A DNA stretch of 64,000 bases from Synechococcus sp. CS-1332 (lineage in GTDB: Bacteria; Cyanobacteriota; Cyanobacteriia; PCC-6307; Cyanobiaceae). The notes below the pieces were generated by a model. The model saw only the letters and a program-made list of their open reading frames with translations. It was not told the origin of the DNA and ran no database searches. Where the stretch lies: assembly GCF_025127995.1 (NCBI RefSeq), contig NZ_JAHLYP010000020.1, positions 26,148 to 90,147 of the forward strand, in the 5' to 3' direction. Positions 26,811-36,122 of this stretch are shown here, one piece after another (position 1 is the first letter of the stretch; every line of letters begins with the position of its first letter). The position numbers and the translations under genes were made by a program.

Positions 26811-27991
26811 TGGTGCGATTGCTGGTCAGCACCGGTGAAGTCTCCGGTGATCTGCAGGGATCCCTGCTGGTCAAGGCCCTGCACGAGGAGGCCGCCCTCC
26901 GTGGCCTGCCCCTGGATGTGGTGGCCCTCGGGGGTAGCCGTATGGAGCGGGCCGGGGCCCAGCTGCTGGCCGACACCACCAAGCTGGGGGCCATTGGGCT
27001 GTGGGAACCGATTCCCCTGGTCCTTCCCACCCTCAAGCTGCAGGCCCGGGTGCGCCGCTGGCTGCGCCAGCACCCCCCCGATGCGGTGGTGCTGATCGAT
27101 TACATGGGGGCGAACGTGAACCTGGGTCTGCGCCTGCGGCGGCTCTACCCCACTGTGCCCATCACCTATTACATCGCCCCCCAGGAGTGGGCCTTCCGCC
27201 TCGGCGACGGTGGTACCACTCGGCTGATCGGTTTCACTGACAGGATCCTGGCGATCTTCCCAGAAGAGGCCAGCTTCTACGCCGCACGCGGTGCCCAGGT
27301 CACCTGGGTGGGCCATCCCCTGATCGACACCCTCCAGCAGCGGCCCTCTCGCCAGGAGGCCCGCCAGCAGCTGGGCCTGCCCCAGGAGGCGCCGGTGCTG
27401 CTGATGCTGCCCGCCTCGCGGCGGCAGGAGCTGCGCTACGTGCTGCCTCCCATGGCCGAGGCGGTGGCCCTGCTGCAGCGGCAGCGTCCCGATCTGCAGG
27501 TGCTGCTGCCCGCGGGCCTGCCCGGGTTCGAGGCGGTCCTGGGCGACACCATGCAGGAGGCCGGGATCACGGCCGTGCGGGTGATCCCGGCCGGGGAGGC
27601 CGATGGGCTGCGGCCCCTGCTCTGTGCCGCCGCCGATGCCGCTCTCACCAAGTCCGGCACCGCCAACCTGGAACTGGCCTTGCGGGGGGTGCCCCAGGTG
27701 ACCGGTTACCGGGTGAGCCGGCCCACGGCGTTTCTGGCCAAACATGTGATCCACTTCAATGTGGCGCACATCTCCCCGGTGAACCTGGTGCTCGGTGAAC
27801 GGCTTGTGCCTGAACTGCTGCAGGACGACTTCACCCCGGACGCCATCCTCGCGGCCCTGCTGCCCCTGTTCGATCCCGCCTCAGGCGCACGCGAGCGGGT
27901 GCAGGAGGGCTACGTTCGTCTACGGCAGAAGCTCGGAGAGCCAGGCGTCACCCGCCGGGCGGCGACGGCGATTCTGGAACCGTTCTTCTGA
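26810..27991 (+). CDS. lpxB: Lipid-A-disaccharide synthase
   Basis: 393 residues from ATG 26810, overlapping the lpxA stop by one base. Motifs are [78 protein letters not shown] and [21 protein letters not shown]. It is a GT19 glycosyltransferase joining two glucosamine units of lipid A at the inner membrane. Confidence 0.95.
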   Translation: MVRLLVSTGEVSGDLQGSLLVKALHEEAALRGLPLDVVALGGSRMERAGAQLLADTTKLGAIGLWEPIPLVLPTLKLQARVRRWLRQHPPDAVVLIDYMGANVNLGLRLRRLYPTVPITYYIAPQEWAFRLGDGGTTRLIGFTDRILAIFPEEASFYAARGAQVTWVGHPLIDTLQQRPSRQEARQQLGLPQEAPVLLMLPASRRQELRYVLPPMAEAVALLQRQRPDLQVLLPAGLPGFEAVLGDTMQEAGITAVRVIPAGEADGLRPLLCAAADAALTKSGTANLELALRGVPQVTGYRVSRPTAFLAKHVIHFNVAHISPVNLVLGERLVPELLQDDFTPDAILAALLPLFDPASGARERVQEGYVRLRQKLGEPGVTRRAATAILEPFF

Positions 27992-27999
27992 CGAAGCCG

Positions 28000-28626
28000 A
28001 TGCGACTGATTGCGCTGCTGCTGGGGCTGCTGCTCGCCCTGGGAGGCCCGGTGGCTCCGGCCCTGGCGGCCACTGAGGAGGCTGTTCTGGCGGGAGGGTG
28101 CTTCTGGTGCCTGGAGCACGATCTCGAGGTGCTCCCTGGCGTCCTCGATGTGGAAAGCGGCTACAGCGGTGGCAAGAGCGCCAACCCCACCTACAAGCAG
28201 GTCTCGGCTGGGGGAAGCGGCCATCAGGAGGTGGTGCGGGTGCGCTTCGACAACACCGAGATCCGCTACGACACCTTGTTGCGGGCCTACTGGCGCAACA
28301 TCGACCCCCTCGATGGTGGCGGTCAGTTCTGCGACCGCGGCGATTCCTACCGGCCGGTGATCTTCACCACCAGCGCCAATCAGGCCGTGGAGGCCCGCAA
28401 CAGCCTGGTGGCGGCGGCCCGGGAGCTGGGCAAGCCTGCAGCCGCACTCAAGGTGGCCATCCGGCCCCTGGCCAAGTTCTGGCCGGCGGAGGGCTATCAC
28501 CAGAATTACGCCAAGCGCAATAGCGTTAGGTACAACTACTACCGCTGGTCCTGTGGGCGCGACCGGCGCCTGGACGCGGTCTGGGGTCGACGGGCCCGCA
28601 GCAGCCAGCGCTGGCAGGGCAGCTGA
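28000..28626 (+). CDS. msrA: Peptide-methionine (S)-S-oxide reductase with N-terminal signal
   Basis: 208 residues. The first 23 (LIALLLGLLLALGGPVAPALA) form a signal peptide, so this MsrA probably acts in the periplasm or lumen. The catalytic GGCFWCLEHDLE has Cys34, with a nearby Cys37. GYSGGKSANPTYKQVSAGGSGHQEVVRV and AEGYHQNYAKRN follow. It reduces methionine sulfoxide in oxidised proteins. It lies 8 bases after lpxB, which suits repair of envelope proteins. Confidence 0.93.
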   Translation: MRLIALLLGLLLALGGPVAPALAATEEAVLAGGCFWCLEHDLEVLPGVLDVESGYSGGKSANPTYKQVSAGGSGHQEVVRVRFDNTEIRYDTLLRAYWRNIDPLDGGGQFCDRGDSYRPVIFTTSANQAVEARNSLVAAARELGKPAAALKVAIRPLAKFWPAEGYHQNYAKRNSVRYNYYRWSCGRDRRLDAVWGRRARSSQRWQGS

Positions 28627-28689
28627 GTCGAACCCCACCGGATGATGCAGACACGGTGCTTTCCCACCCTGTCGCGACCCCGAAGAATG

Positions 28690-28727
28690 CCCTAGCGTTT
28701 GACCGTTCTAGGGAGGTCTTCTATATG
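28690..28727 (+). promoter_or_regulatory. Sigma70-like promoter and hairpin over the ribosome-binding site
   Basis: TTGACC (28699-28704), a 17-base spacer and TATATG (28722-28727) form a near-consensus promoter whose -10 includes the putative start codon at 28725. CCCTAG (28690-28695) and CTAGGG (28708-28713) form a perfect 6-bp inverted repeat. Its 3' arm overlaps the ribosome-binding site GGGAGG (28711-28716). The two signals imply different start points; see findings. Confidence 0.45.
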
Positions 28728-28928
28728 TATCTGCTGACCATCCGTGACGGTCTGCAGACGCGCCATATCGGGCCCTACGCGAGCCCCAGGCAGGCGTCCG
28801 ACGACCTCGACAAGCTGCAGGCCAGCTTTGGTGAGAAGGCCACCTGGCAGATCCATCGCCTCGAATCTCCCGCTGAGCTCCATGTCCATGTGAGCGGCAG
28901 GGGGGACATCGAGCCGGTGGCGGTCTGA
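28725..28928 (+). CDS. Small hypothetical protein (67 aa)
   Basis: 67 residues from ATG 28725, eight bases after a strong GGGAGG ribosome-binding site. It begins MYLLTIRDGLQTRHIGPYAS and continues with SDDLDKLQASFGEKATWQIHRLESP. There is no membrane segment. It reads like a soluble alpha/beta protein and probably recurs in picocyanobacteria, but no named family was recognised. The longer in-frame start at 28656 has no ribosome-binding site. Confidence 0.7.
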   Translation: MYLLTIRDGLQTRHIGPYASPRQASDDLDKLQASFGEKATWQIHRLESPAELHVHVSGRGDIEPVAV

Positions 28929-28931
28929 GCT

Positions 28932-29207
28932 TCAGGCCCGGGGCGGGGTGCGGGGATAGCCGCGCAGCAGTCCGCTTTCGATCATCAGGCCCACCCCCGC
29001 ATTGATCAGGATCAACCCAAGGGCGCCGTACCAGACCCAAGGCCCTGCCTCCGGCAACGTCTGCCCCTGATCAGCGGAGGCTGCTAGGGCCGACCAGGTC
29101 TGGATGCCCTTGCGAATCACCCCCTCCCCAAACAGGCAGAGCCCTGCAGGGAGCAGGAGCACACCGAGCTGGGCCTTCACGTACCAGCGGATCTTGTGAA
29201 CGGCCAT
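28932..29207 (-). CDS. Small hypothetical membrane protein (91 aa)
   Basis: 91 residues from ATG 29207. Two hydrophobic segments, roughly residues 13-32 (AQLGVLLLPAGLCLFGEGVI) and 58-78 (WVWYGALGLILINAGVGLMI), flank a polar loop. No motif was recognised. It sits between the 67-aa gene (converging) and pepA (same strand, 73 bases upstream). Confidence 0.65.
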   Translation of the reverse strand: MAVHKIRWYVKAQLGVLLLPAGLCLFGEGVIRKGIQTWSALAASADQGQTLPEAGPWVWYGALGLILINAGVGLMIESGLLRGYPRTPPRA

Positions 29208-29280
29208 GGAGCGATGCGTTGTCTGGTCTGGGGGCAAACCTAGGCCGGCCCCCACAGACGCCTGGGGCGGGGTGGGCCGG

Positions 29281-30771
29281 TCAGCTGGCGGCACCCGCCA
29301 CCAGCCAGGCCACCAGGGTGCGCACCCCGAAGCCAGTGGCCCCCGCAGGATCCAGCCCCCGGGACTTATCGCTCCAGACGGTCCCGGCGATGTCGAGGTG
29401 GGCCCAGGGCAGACCCTTGGTAACGAAGTCTTGCAGGAAAAGGGCGGCAGTGATCGAGCCCCCCGGCCGCGGCCCGGTGTTCTTCAGGTCGGCGATGTGG
29501 CTCTTGAGCCCTTTCTTGTAGGAGCCGCGCAGGGGCATGCGCCAGAAGGCCTCACCGCCGGCGTTTCCGGCTTGGAGAAGGGCGTCGGCCAGGCCGTCGC
29601 TGGGGGACCAGAGCCCGGCGATTTCCTCGCCGAGGGCGATCACGCAGGCCCCGGTGAGGGTGGCGAGATCGACGATGGCATCCGGCTCCAGGCCGCAGGC
29701 ATAGACCAGAGCATCGGCCAGGGTGAGCCGCCCCTCCGCATCGGTGTTGTTGATTTCAATGGTCTTGCCATTGGAGGCGGTGAGCACGTCTCCCGGATGG
29801 ATGGCGCCGCCACTGATCATGTTTTCGCAGCTGGCCACGATCACGTGCACCTCCAGCCCGGCGGGCCGGATCTCACCAATGGCTCGGGCGGCCCCCAGCA
29901 CCGCGGCGCTGCCGCCCATGTCGTACTTCATCATCTCGATCTGGGAACCGGCCGTCTTGAGGTTGTAGCCGCCGGAATCGAAGGTGAGCCCTTTGCCCAC
30001 CAGCACGACCCGCCGCGTCACCTCGCCGGTGGGCCGGTAGGTGAGATGGATGAATTTGGGGGGCAGGTCCGACCCCTGGGCTACCCCCAGATAGGCCCCC
30101 ATGCCCAGGGCCTCGCAGTCGTCCCGCTCCAGCACCTTGAGCTCGAGTCCGAAAGCGTCGGCGATGGCGGCGGCCTCCTCGGCCAGGAACTGGGGGGTCG
30201 CGCTGTTCGGCGGTGCCGCCACCAGACGGCGGGCCAGTTCGACACCGCTGCAGGTCGCCGCCACGTTGGCCAGGCCCGCCTCTGCCCCTGCCGCAACTCC
30301 GAGCAGGGTCACCAGGGAGGGAAGGGACGGCGGTTCCGCCTCGCTCTTGAAGCGCTGGTCGGCGTAGAGCCCGAGCCGCACGGCTTCGGCCATGGCGGCC
30401 ACGGCCGCCGTCGGCTCGAGGCCCTCGACCGGGAACAGCAGGCCGAGCTCCACGGCACCCGCTGTGGCGGCGGCGCGGGCCGCTCCGGCACTGGACTGCC
30501 GCAAAGCCTCCAGGCCGAACTCCGCCGGATCCCCCAGACCCACCAGGATCAGGCTGGCCGGCGAGCCGCCTGGCCGCTCCAGGGTGATGGTCTGTCCTGG
30601 CTTGCCCTCGAACCGGCGGCGCTGCAGCAAGCCTTCGAACCCCTCGCCCACCAGCTCCTCGGCCAGGGCCCGACCGCTGCCCGCGGCGGGGGCGAACAAG
30701 CCCACCACCAAGGTGTCACCCGCCCAGGTCTCCTTGAGAGCTCCGGTGACGGCAAGACAGCAAAACTCCAT
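29281..30771 (-). CDS. pepA: Leucyl aminopeptidase (cytosol aminopeptidase, M17)
   Basis: 496 residues. The M17 catalytic domain has VLVGKGLTFDSGGYNLK (metal-binding Lys and Asp), MKYDMGGSAAVLGA, ENMISGGAIHPGDVL and the signature NTDAEGRLTLADAL with its metal-binding Asp/Glu. A C-terminal WAHLDIAGTVW follows. The N-terminal macro-like domain is divergent, as usual. It releases N-terminal residues in peptide turnover. Confidence 0.95.
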   Translation of the reverse strand: MEFCCLAVTGALKETWAGDTLVVGLFAPAAGSGRALAEELVGEGFEGLLQRRRFEGKPGQTITLERPGGSPASLILVGLGDPAEFGLEALRQSSAGAARAAATAGAVELGLLFPVEGLEPTAAVAAMAEAVRLGLYADQRFKSEAEPPSLPSLVTLLGVAAGAEAGLANVAATCSGVELARRLVAAPPNSATPQFLAEEAAAIADAFGLELKVLERDDCEALGMGAYLGVAQGSDLPPKFIHLTYRPTGEVTRRVVLVGKGLTFDSGGYNLKTAGSQIEMMKYDMGGSAAVLGAARAIGEIRPAGLEVHVIVASCENMISGGAIHPGDVLTASNGKTIEINNTDAEGRLTLADALVYACGLEPDAIVDLATLTGACVIALGEEIAGLWSPSDGLADALLQAGNAGGEAFWRMPLRGSYKKGLKSHIADLKNTGPRPGGSITAALFLQDFVTKGLPWAHLDIAGTVWSDKSRGLDPAGATGFGVRTLVAWLVAGAAS

Positions 30772-30819
30772 GGACCCAGCGCAGGCGACCCATGATCGTA
30801 GCCAGCCTGGCCCTGCCCT

Positions 30820-31446
30820 TCAGGCGGGGTCGGCCGTGAACGGCGTGGCCCATCGCTCCCGGGTCTCCTTGTTGAACGGGGGCAGCCAGCGCCGGATCAG
30901 GGCCTGCTCCAGGGCCCGGCGCGGGGACACCGCCGCCGGCACATCGCTCCAGAAGCGGATGCACGGCCGCGCCTCCAGGCCCACCCGTGCCAAGGCCTCG
31001 CCATAGGCCGCCAGGTACCCCTTGCAGTCGTGGTCGCCCTTCCAGCGCTGGTCGGCCCGCCCTGTCTCGCCGACGTAGAGCAGCAACGGCACAGGCAGCC
31101 CTGCAGGACGGTCCATCACCAGGTAGAGGGCCGCCCCCCGCTGGGGGAGTCGGGGCCAGCGCCAGAAGGAGAGGCTCTGGGGGCTGAGGCTGAGGGGATC
31201 GAAGCGGCGCGCCAGCTCGAGGGGATCGCCCGGATCGGCGGCAACGGGGAAGAGCTGCCCCTGTAGCAAGGGGGCGGCCCCGCCAGGAATGGCATCGGCG
31301 TAGAGCGGCCCCTGGTGCTCGGCCAGCCGGCCCTGCCAGGTGAGCAACTGCTGTCGCATCAGGGGGAGCTCCGGCGACGGCGAGGCACTGGCTGCTCCTG
31401 CCGCAGCTGCGACGGCGGCCGTGAACAGTTCCCCCTGCCGGCTCAT
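30820..31446 (-). CDS. GIY-YIG-like putative nuclease
   Basis: 208 residues. The C-terminal half fits a GIY-YIG nuclease core: ALY at 106-108, YVG at 124-126, ETGRADQRWKGDH with Arg134 and His139, Glu180 in RALEQALIRRW, and Asn192 in LPPFNKE. All residues usually needed for catalysis appear present, but GIY-to-YIG spacing is a little longer than usual. The first 90 residues have no recognised domain. The start overlaps the stop of the HhH gene by four bases, so the two are co-translated. Function in DNA processing is inference. Confidence 0.6.
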   Translation of the reverse strand: MSRQGELFTAAVAAAAGAASASPSPELPLMRQQLLTWQGRLAEHQGPLYADAIPGGAAPLLQGQLFPVAADPGDPLELARRFDPLSLSPQSLSFWRWPRLPQRGAALYLVMDRPAGLPVPLLLYVGETGRADQRWKGDHDCKGYLAAYGEALARVGLEARPCIRFWSDVPAAVSPRRALEQALIRRWLPPFNKETRERWATPFTADPA

Positions 31447-32114
31447 GGGGCCGGCCTCCGGGACGGCGGCAGCACCGGTCCGGGGGTGGCGGCGTAGCGG
31501 AACCGACCGATCCAGCGTTCGGCCAGGTCGGCGGGCAGCTGCAGCCGCTGCTGCAGATCGGCCAGGTCCCGAAAGGGCTCCCGGGCCCGCTCCAGCAGCA
31601 ACCGCCGGCAGCGCTCCGGCCCCAGGCCAAGACGCTCCCGCAGCAAGCCTTCGGAGGCCTGGTTGATCGACAGGGGAGCCGGCAGCTGGTCAGGCCCGGG
31701 ATCCCCGTGCCGCTTAAAACGAAGCACCGGCAGCCAGATCAGCACCTGCTCGGTGGGGACCTGCAGCGCCCCGGCCAGCTCCCCGGGGCCGCGCCACTGG
31801 ATGCCGTCGCGCTGCAGTCGGATCAGTCGATCCACCAGATCGGGCCGGCAGCCCGGCAGGCGCAGCCAATCGCCGGCAGCGGCAAGGTTGACCTCGAGCG
31901 TCCAGCCCAGGGCGGCGGCGTGACGCACTTCAGCGGCATCACGAAGCCGCAGGCCGGGGTTCTGGGCAAGCTTGAGGGCGAGCAATTCCCTTTCCACCGC
32001 CTCGTCGGCCTCACCGGCGAGGACGGAGGGGGCGGCTGGTGGGGGCGGCGGCAGCTGCCCGGTGGCCACCAGCAGCCGGCGAGCCAGGGGATCCAGCCAG
32101 TGGCGCCCTGCCAT
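31443..32114 (-). CDS. Helix-hairpin-helix (ComEA-like) protein
   Basis: 223 residues. The C-terminal SINQASEGLLRERLGLGPERCRRLL and FRDLADLQQRL match the ComEA-type helix-hairpin-helix that binds DNA backbone. A similar weaker module occurs earlier (EVNLAAAGDWLRLPGCRPDLVDRLIRL), so at least two HhH units are present. There is no signal peptide or membrane anchor, unlike true ComEA. It is coupled to the GIY-YIG-like gene through an ATGA overlap. Confidence 0.75.
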   Translation of the reverse strand: MAGRHWLDPLARRLLVATGQLPPPPPAAPSVLAGEADEAVERELLALKLAQNPGLRLRDAAEVRHAAALGWTLEVNLAAAGDWLRLPGCRPDLVDRLIRLQRDGIQWRGPGELAGALQVPTEQVLIWLPVLRFKRHGDPGPDQLPAPLSINQASEGLLRERLGLGPERCRRLLLERAREPFRDLADLQQRLQLPADLAERWIGRFRYAATPGPVLPPSRRPAP

Positions 32115-32147
32115 GGAGGCCCACCTATCCGCACGTCAGATCTGAAA

Positions 32148-32852
32148 CTAGCGGTTGCTTCCGGGTCTGGGCCAGTCGACCAGACCCAGCTGCAGGCCGG
32201 CGACCACCGCCTGGATGCGACCGCGGACCCGCAGCTTGAGGAGCACGTTGCGCACGTGGGTCTTCACCGTGTCGACCGACACCATCAGGTCGCCGGCGAT
32301 CTCGGAATTGCTCAGGCCCCGCACGACCCGCTCCAGTACCTGCCGCTCCCGGGCACTGAGCCGCTCGTGGCCGCTGCCGGTCTGCTGCCCCGTGCGTAAG
32401 GCGCCGACCAGGGACCGATCCAGGTACATCCCGCCGCCGAGCACGGTCTGCAGGGCCTGCAGACCAGAGCCGGGCAACAGCCGCGACTCCGGCACGATGC
32501 CGTCGCAACCGGCGCGCAGGGCCGCCTGGATCAGGGCGAGTCGATGCTCCTGGGAAAGAATCAGCAGGGTGCGGACCTCGGGATGGCTGCGCTTGACCTG
32601 CACCACCAGGTCGACGCCACAGCCCTCCTCCAACCGGTCGCTGACCAGGAGCAGGGTGGGTTGGTGCTGGCGCACCAGGGCCAGCCCTTCGGCGGCAGTG
32701 GTGGCGGCACCCAGGACCCGGGCAGGGGTACCCACCAGCAGGGCCACCTGGGCCCGGCTGCCCAGGCAGAGCACCAGCCGGACACCGTTGAGCAGAACCA
32801 GTCCCTGGGTGACGTCGTCGCGCACCTGGGACAGCAGGGGGGTGAGGTCCAC
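32148..32852 (-). CDS. LuxR/NarL-type response regulator with degenerate receiver
   Basis: 234 residues. The C-terminal HTH is canonical: LSARERQVLERVVRGLSNSEIAGDLMVSVDTVKTHVRNVLLKL. The N-terminal receiver keeps a candidate phospho-acceptor Asp72 (LLLVSDRLEEG). It lacks the acidic pair normally after beta-1 (it reads VLCLGSRA) and the conserved Lys (it reads GIVPES). It may therefore bind something other than phosphate or be constitutively active. No kinase lies next to it. Confidence 0.85.
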   Translation of the reverse strand: MDLTPLLSQVRDDVTQGLVLLNGVRLVLCLGSRAQVALLVGTPARVLGAATTAAEGLALVRQHQPTLLLVSDRLEEGCGVDLVVQVKRSHPEVRTLLILSQEHRLALIQAALRAGCDGIVPESRLLPGSGLQALQTVLGGGMYLDRSLVGALRTGQQTGSGHERLSARERQVLERVVRGLSNSEIAGDLMVSVDTVKTHVRNVLLKLRVRGRIQAVVAGLQLGLVDWPRPGSNR

Positions 32853-33038
32853 GGGAACAGAGGGCGCCGCCGCACCGCTGATGGGGGTCCATTTTCATCA
32901 GGTGCTGCGATGCAATTCGGTAGCGGCCGTGGCGAGGCGTGGGCCGGGATACGTGGATCGATACGTGGATCCGCACTCCCCAGGCGCCCCAGGCCTCTGC
33001 AGAATCGATCTCTCAAGCAGCTCGGAGCCGACGTCCCC

Positions 33039-33362
33039 ATGGCTTTCTTCGACTCCGAGATCGTCCAGGACGAGGCCAAGCGTCTGTTCACCGATTACCA
33101 GCAGCTGATGCAGCTGGGCGGCGAGTACGGCAAGTTCGACCGCGAGGGCAAGAAGCTCTACATCGAACGGATGGAGGAGATGATGGAGCGCTATCAGGTG
33201 TTCATGAAGCGCTTCGAGCTCTCGGAAGATTTCCAGGCCAAGCTCACCGTCGAACAGCTCCGCACCCAGCTCGGCCAGTTCGGCCTCACCCCGGAAAAGA
33301 TGTTCGAGCAGATGACCCTCACCCTCGAGCGCATGAAGAGCCAACTGGAAGCGGCCGGCTGA
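33039..33362 (+). CDS. DUF1825 family protein
   Basis: 107 residues from ATG 33039. It begins MAFFDSEIVQDEAKRLFTDYQQLMQLG and continues with GKKLYIERMEEMMERYQVFMKRFELS, an all-helical protein rich in Glu, Lys and Met. This is the cyanobacterial DUF1825 family, whose function is not known to me. It lies six bases before a GTG-initiated flavin oxidase gene and probably shares its transcript. Confidence 0.88.
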   Translation: MAFFDSEIVQDEAKRLFTDYQQLMQLGGEYGKFDREGKKLYIERMEEMMERYQVFMKRFELSEDFQAKLTVEQLRTQLGQFGLTPEKMFEQMTLTLERMKSQLEAAG

Positions 33363-33368
33363 CCCCCC

Positions 33369-34763
33369 GTGAACGATGTCGTCGTTGTGGGAGCGGGGCT
33401 GGCAGGGCTGGTGGCAGCGGGGCAGTTGCAGCGATCCGGCCTGTCGGTGAAAGTGATTGAAGCGGCTCCGGCCGTGGGGGGCCGCATGGTGCGCTCCCCC
33501 CTGCAGATGGAAGACGCCCGATCGCCGGCGTGGGTGGATCTGGGCGGCCAGTGGGTGGGACCCAGCCACACCCGGTTCCTGGCCCTGCTCGAGGCCCATG
33601 GCCTGCGCCGTTTCCCCTCCCCCCATGACGGGGACACCGTCCTCTGCTTCGGCTCGCACCGCTGCACCTTCAGCGGCTTCTTCCAGGGCTTCCCGGAGGG
33701 GCAGCCGCCATCAGTCCCCAGCCGCGACTGGGACGATGCGATGGCGGCCCTGAAGCAGTTCCAGGCGCTGGTGGCGTCCCTGCCCGAGGGCCATCCCCAT
33801 CACCATCCCGACGCCGCCGAACTCGACCGGCTGAGCTTCCAGGACTGGATCGATGCCCACACCCACACCCCCTTCGCCGCCTGGTACTTCGCCTATTTCT
33901 GCCGGGCCGTCGGTTTTCTCGGGCCGGCAGAACCGGACCAGGTGTCGTTGTTGCATGTGGCCTGGGGACAGCGCACGGCGCCCCAGGGGGACCACCCCGA
34001 AGAGGACCTGATCCACGGCGGTGCCGGCCAATTGCCGGCGTTGCTGGCCGAAGGACTGGGGGATGCCCTGGTGCTGGGCGAGCCGGTGCGGGCCATCCAT
34101 CAGGCCGACAGCCCGACTGGCCCTGGCATGGAGGCGGCTGTCGACGTGATCACCGATCGCTCCAGCCATCGCTGCAGGGCCGTGATCGTGGCCATACCAC
34201 CGGCACTCGCGGGCGCCATCCGCTTCACGCCGGAGTTACCGGCCGACCGGCTCGCCCTCCAGGAGGGGATGGCGATGGGGAACTGCACCAAGGTGCTGAT
34301 CGCCTACGGACGGCCCTGGTGGCGGGAGGTGGGCCTGTCCGGCATCAGCCTCGGTGATCGGCCCTGGGTGGAGCTGTGCGCCGATAGCTCCGATCCGGAA
34401 ACGGGCCTGGGGGTGCTCGCCGCCTTCGTGGTGGGTCGCCGCCGGGAGCGCTGGGCGGCCCTGGGAGCAGACCAACGCCGGTCCGCGGTGCTGGAGGATC
34501 TGGCCGCCTACTTCGGCCCCAGGGCCTTGGAGCCGCTGGAGTACGTGGAGAAGAACTGGCCCCAGGAACCCTTCATCGGTGGTGCCTTCGCCGCTTGGAT
34601 GCCCCCCGGGCTGTGGACCCGCAGCGGCGACGCCCTGCTCCGGCCCCACGGCCGGGTGTTCTGGGCCGGCACGGAGGTGGCGGAGCGCTGGCCGGGTTTC
34701 TTCGAGGGTGCTGTGGACAGTGGCGAGCGGGCCGCGGCCGCCGTGGCAGCCCTGCTGGGCTGA
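33369..34763 (+). CDS. FAD-dependent amine oxidase family protein
   Basis: 464 residues from GTG 33369. The dinucleotide fold is VVVVGAGLAGLVAAGQLQRSGLSVKVIEA, followed by GGRM and DLGGQWVGPSHTR. The C-terminal flavin-binding motif RVFWAGTEVAERWPGFFEGAVDSGERAA is typical of monoamine and polyamine oxidases. The substrate could be a polyamine, aromatic amine or L-amino acid. It lies between DUF1825 and tyrS on one strand. Confidence 0.88.
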   Translation: MNDVVVVGAGLAGLVAAGQLQRSGLSVKVIEAAPAVGGRMVRSPLQMEDARSPAWVDLGGQWVGPSHTRFLALLEAHGLRRFPSPHDGDTVLCFGSHRCTFSGFFQGFPEGQPPSVPSRDWDDAMAALKQFQALVASLPEGHPHHHPDAAELDRLSFQDWIDAHTHTPFAAWYFAYFCRAVGFLGPAEPDQVSLLHVAWGQRTAPQGDHPEEDLIHGGAGQLPALLAEGLGDALVLGEPVRAIHQADSPTGPGMEAAVDVITDRSSHRCRAVIVAIPPALAGAIRFTPELPADRLALQEGMAMGNCTKVLIAYGRPWWREVGLSGISLGDRPWVELCADSSDPETGLGVLAAFVVGRRRERWAALGADQRRSAVLEDLAAYFGPRALEPLEYVEKNWPQEPFIGGAFAAWMPPGLWTRSGDALLRPHGRVFWAGTEVAERWPGFFEGAVDSGERAAAAVAALLG

Positions 34764-34817
34764 TCAACTGCAGCACCATGGCTGCCTACGATCGCCCCAG
34801 GCAGGTAGCTGGCGTTG

Positions 34818-36122
34818 ATGGGCGAAGCAATCCAGGCGAACCAGGAGGAAGCAACGGCCGTTCCGCCCCTGAGCGAAGCCCTGGCCAGGGGCATCGCCGA
34901 CCTGTTTCCCGCCGGCCGGGATCCCGACCCAGACCAGCGCCTGGAGGCCAGGCTGGCTGAATCGGCACGCCAGGGGCGGCCGCTGCGAGTGAAGCTGGGC
35001 ATCGACCCCACCGGCAGCGACATCCACCTGGGTCACAGCCTGCTGTTCCGCAAGCTGCGGGCCTTCCAGAACGCCGGCCACACGGCGGTGCTGATCATCG
35101 GCGACTTCACGGCCCGCATCGGCGATCCCACCGGCAAGAGCAGCACCCGCGTGCAACTCGACGCGGCGGCGGTGGAGGCCAATGCCGCCACCTATCTGGC
35201 CCAGCTGGGCCAGGGTCAGCCCCCCGAGCGGGCCCTGCTCGATTTCGAGACCCCCGGCCGGCTGGAGGTGCGGCGCAACTCCGAGTGGCTCACCGGCCTG
35301 GATCTCCCGCAGGTGATCGAGCTGCTGGGGATCGGCACCGTGGGCCAGATGCTGGCCAAGGAGGACTTCGCCAACCGCTACGGCTCGGGAACCCCCATCA
35401 GCCTGCACGAGTTCCTCTACCCCCTGCTGCAGGGCTACGACTCGGTGGCGGTGCAGGCCGACCTCGAACTGGGGGGCACCGACCAGAAGTTCAACGTGGC
35501 GATGGGGCGCGACATGCAGCGCCATTTCGGCCAGCGCCCCCAGTTCGGCCTGCTGCTGCCGATCCTGCCGGGCCTCGATGGGGTGCAGAAGATGAGCAAG
35601 AGCCTGGGCAACACGGTGGGCCTGATCGAAGACCCCCTCTCGATGTACTCCAAGCTCGAGAAGGTCCCGGACGCGGTGGTGGAGGACTACCTCACCCTGC
35701 TCACCGACCTGGACACGGCGGCGCTGCCCGAGGGGCCCCGGCAGCGGCAGAAGGCGATGGCGCTCGAGGTGACCGCCACGCGCCATGGACGCGAGGCAGC
35801 CGTTCAGGCCCAGGCCGATGCGGCCCGGTTGGTGGCTGCCGGCCTGTCCGGTGCAGGACAGGTTTCGGGTGACTTGAGCGCGGAAAGCGTGCCGGAAGCC
35901 TCCCTGGCGGGTCTGGCCTTCCCGCTGAAGGCCTTCTACCTGCTCAGCGCGCTGCAGGTGTGCGCCAGCAGCAGTGAGGGGCGGCGTCAGATCCAGGGGG
36001 GCGGCGTGAAGCTGGACGGCGAGAAGCTCAGCGACCCCAACCAGGAATTCAGCAGCCCCCAGGAACTGGCCGGCAAGGTGCTGCAGCTCGGCAGGAAGAC
36101 CTTCCGGCGGCTGGTGGCCTGA
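34818..36122 (+). CDS. tyrS: Tyrosyl-tRNA synthetase
   Basis: 434 residues from ATG 34818; an in-frame TTG immediately precedes it. Class I motifs are [24 protein letters not shown] (HIGH-like HLGH), [29 protein letters not shown] and [10 protein letters not shown]-terminal S4-like domain has [17 protein letters not shown]. It charges tRNA-Tyr. The stop overlaps the pyrF ATG (TGATG). Confidence 0.96.
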   Translation: MGEAIQANQEEATAVPPLSEALARGIADLFPAGRDPDPDQRLEARLAESARQGRPLRVKLGIDPTGSDIHLGHSLLFRKLRAFQNAGHTAVLIIGDFTARIGDPTGKSSTRVQLDAAAVEANAATYLAQLGQGQPPERALLDFETPGRLEVRRNSEWLTGLDLPQVIELLGIGTVGQMLAKEDFANRYGSGTPISLHEFLYPLLQGYDSVAVQADLELGGTDQKFNVAMGRDMQRHFGQRPQFGLLLPILPGLDGVQKMSKSLGNTVGLIEDPLSMYSKLEKVPDAVVEDYLTLLTDLDTAALPEGPRQRQKAMALEVTATRHGREAAVQAQADAARLVAAGLSGAGQVSGDLSAESVPEASLAGLAFPLKAFYLLSALQVCASSSEGRRQIQGGGVKLDGEKLSDPNQEFSSPQELAGKVLQLGRKTFRRLVA

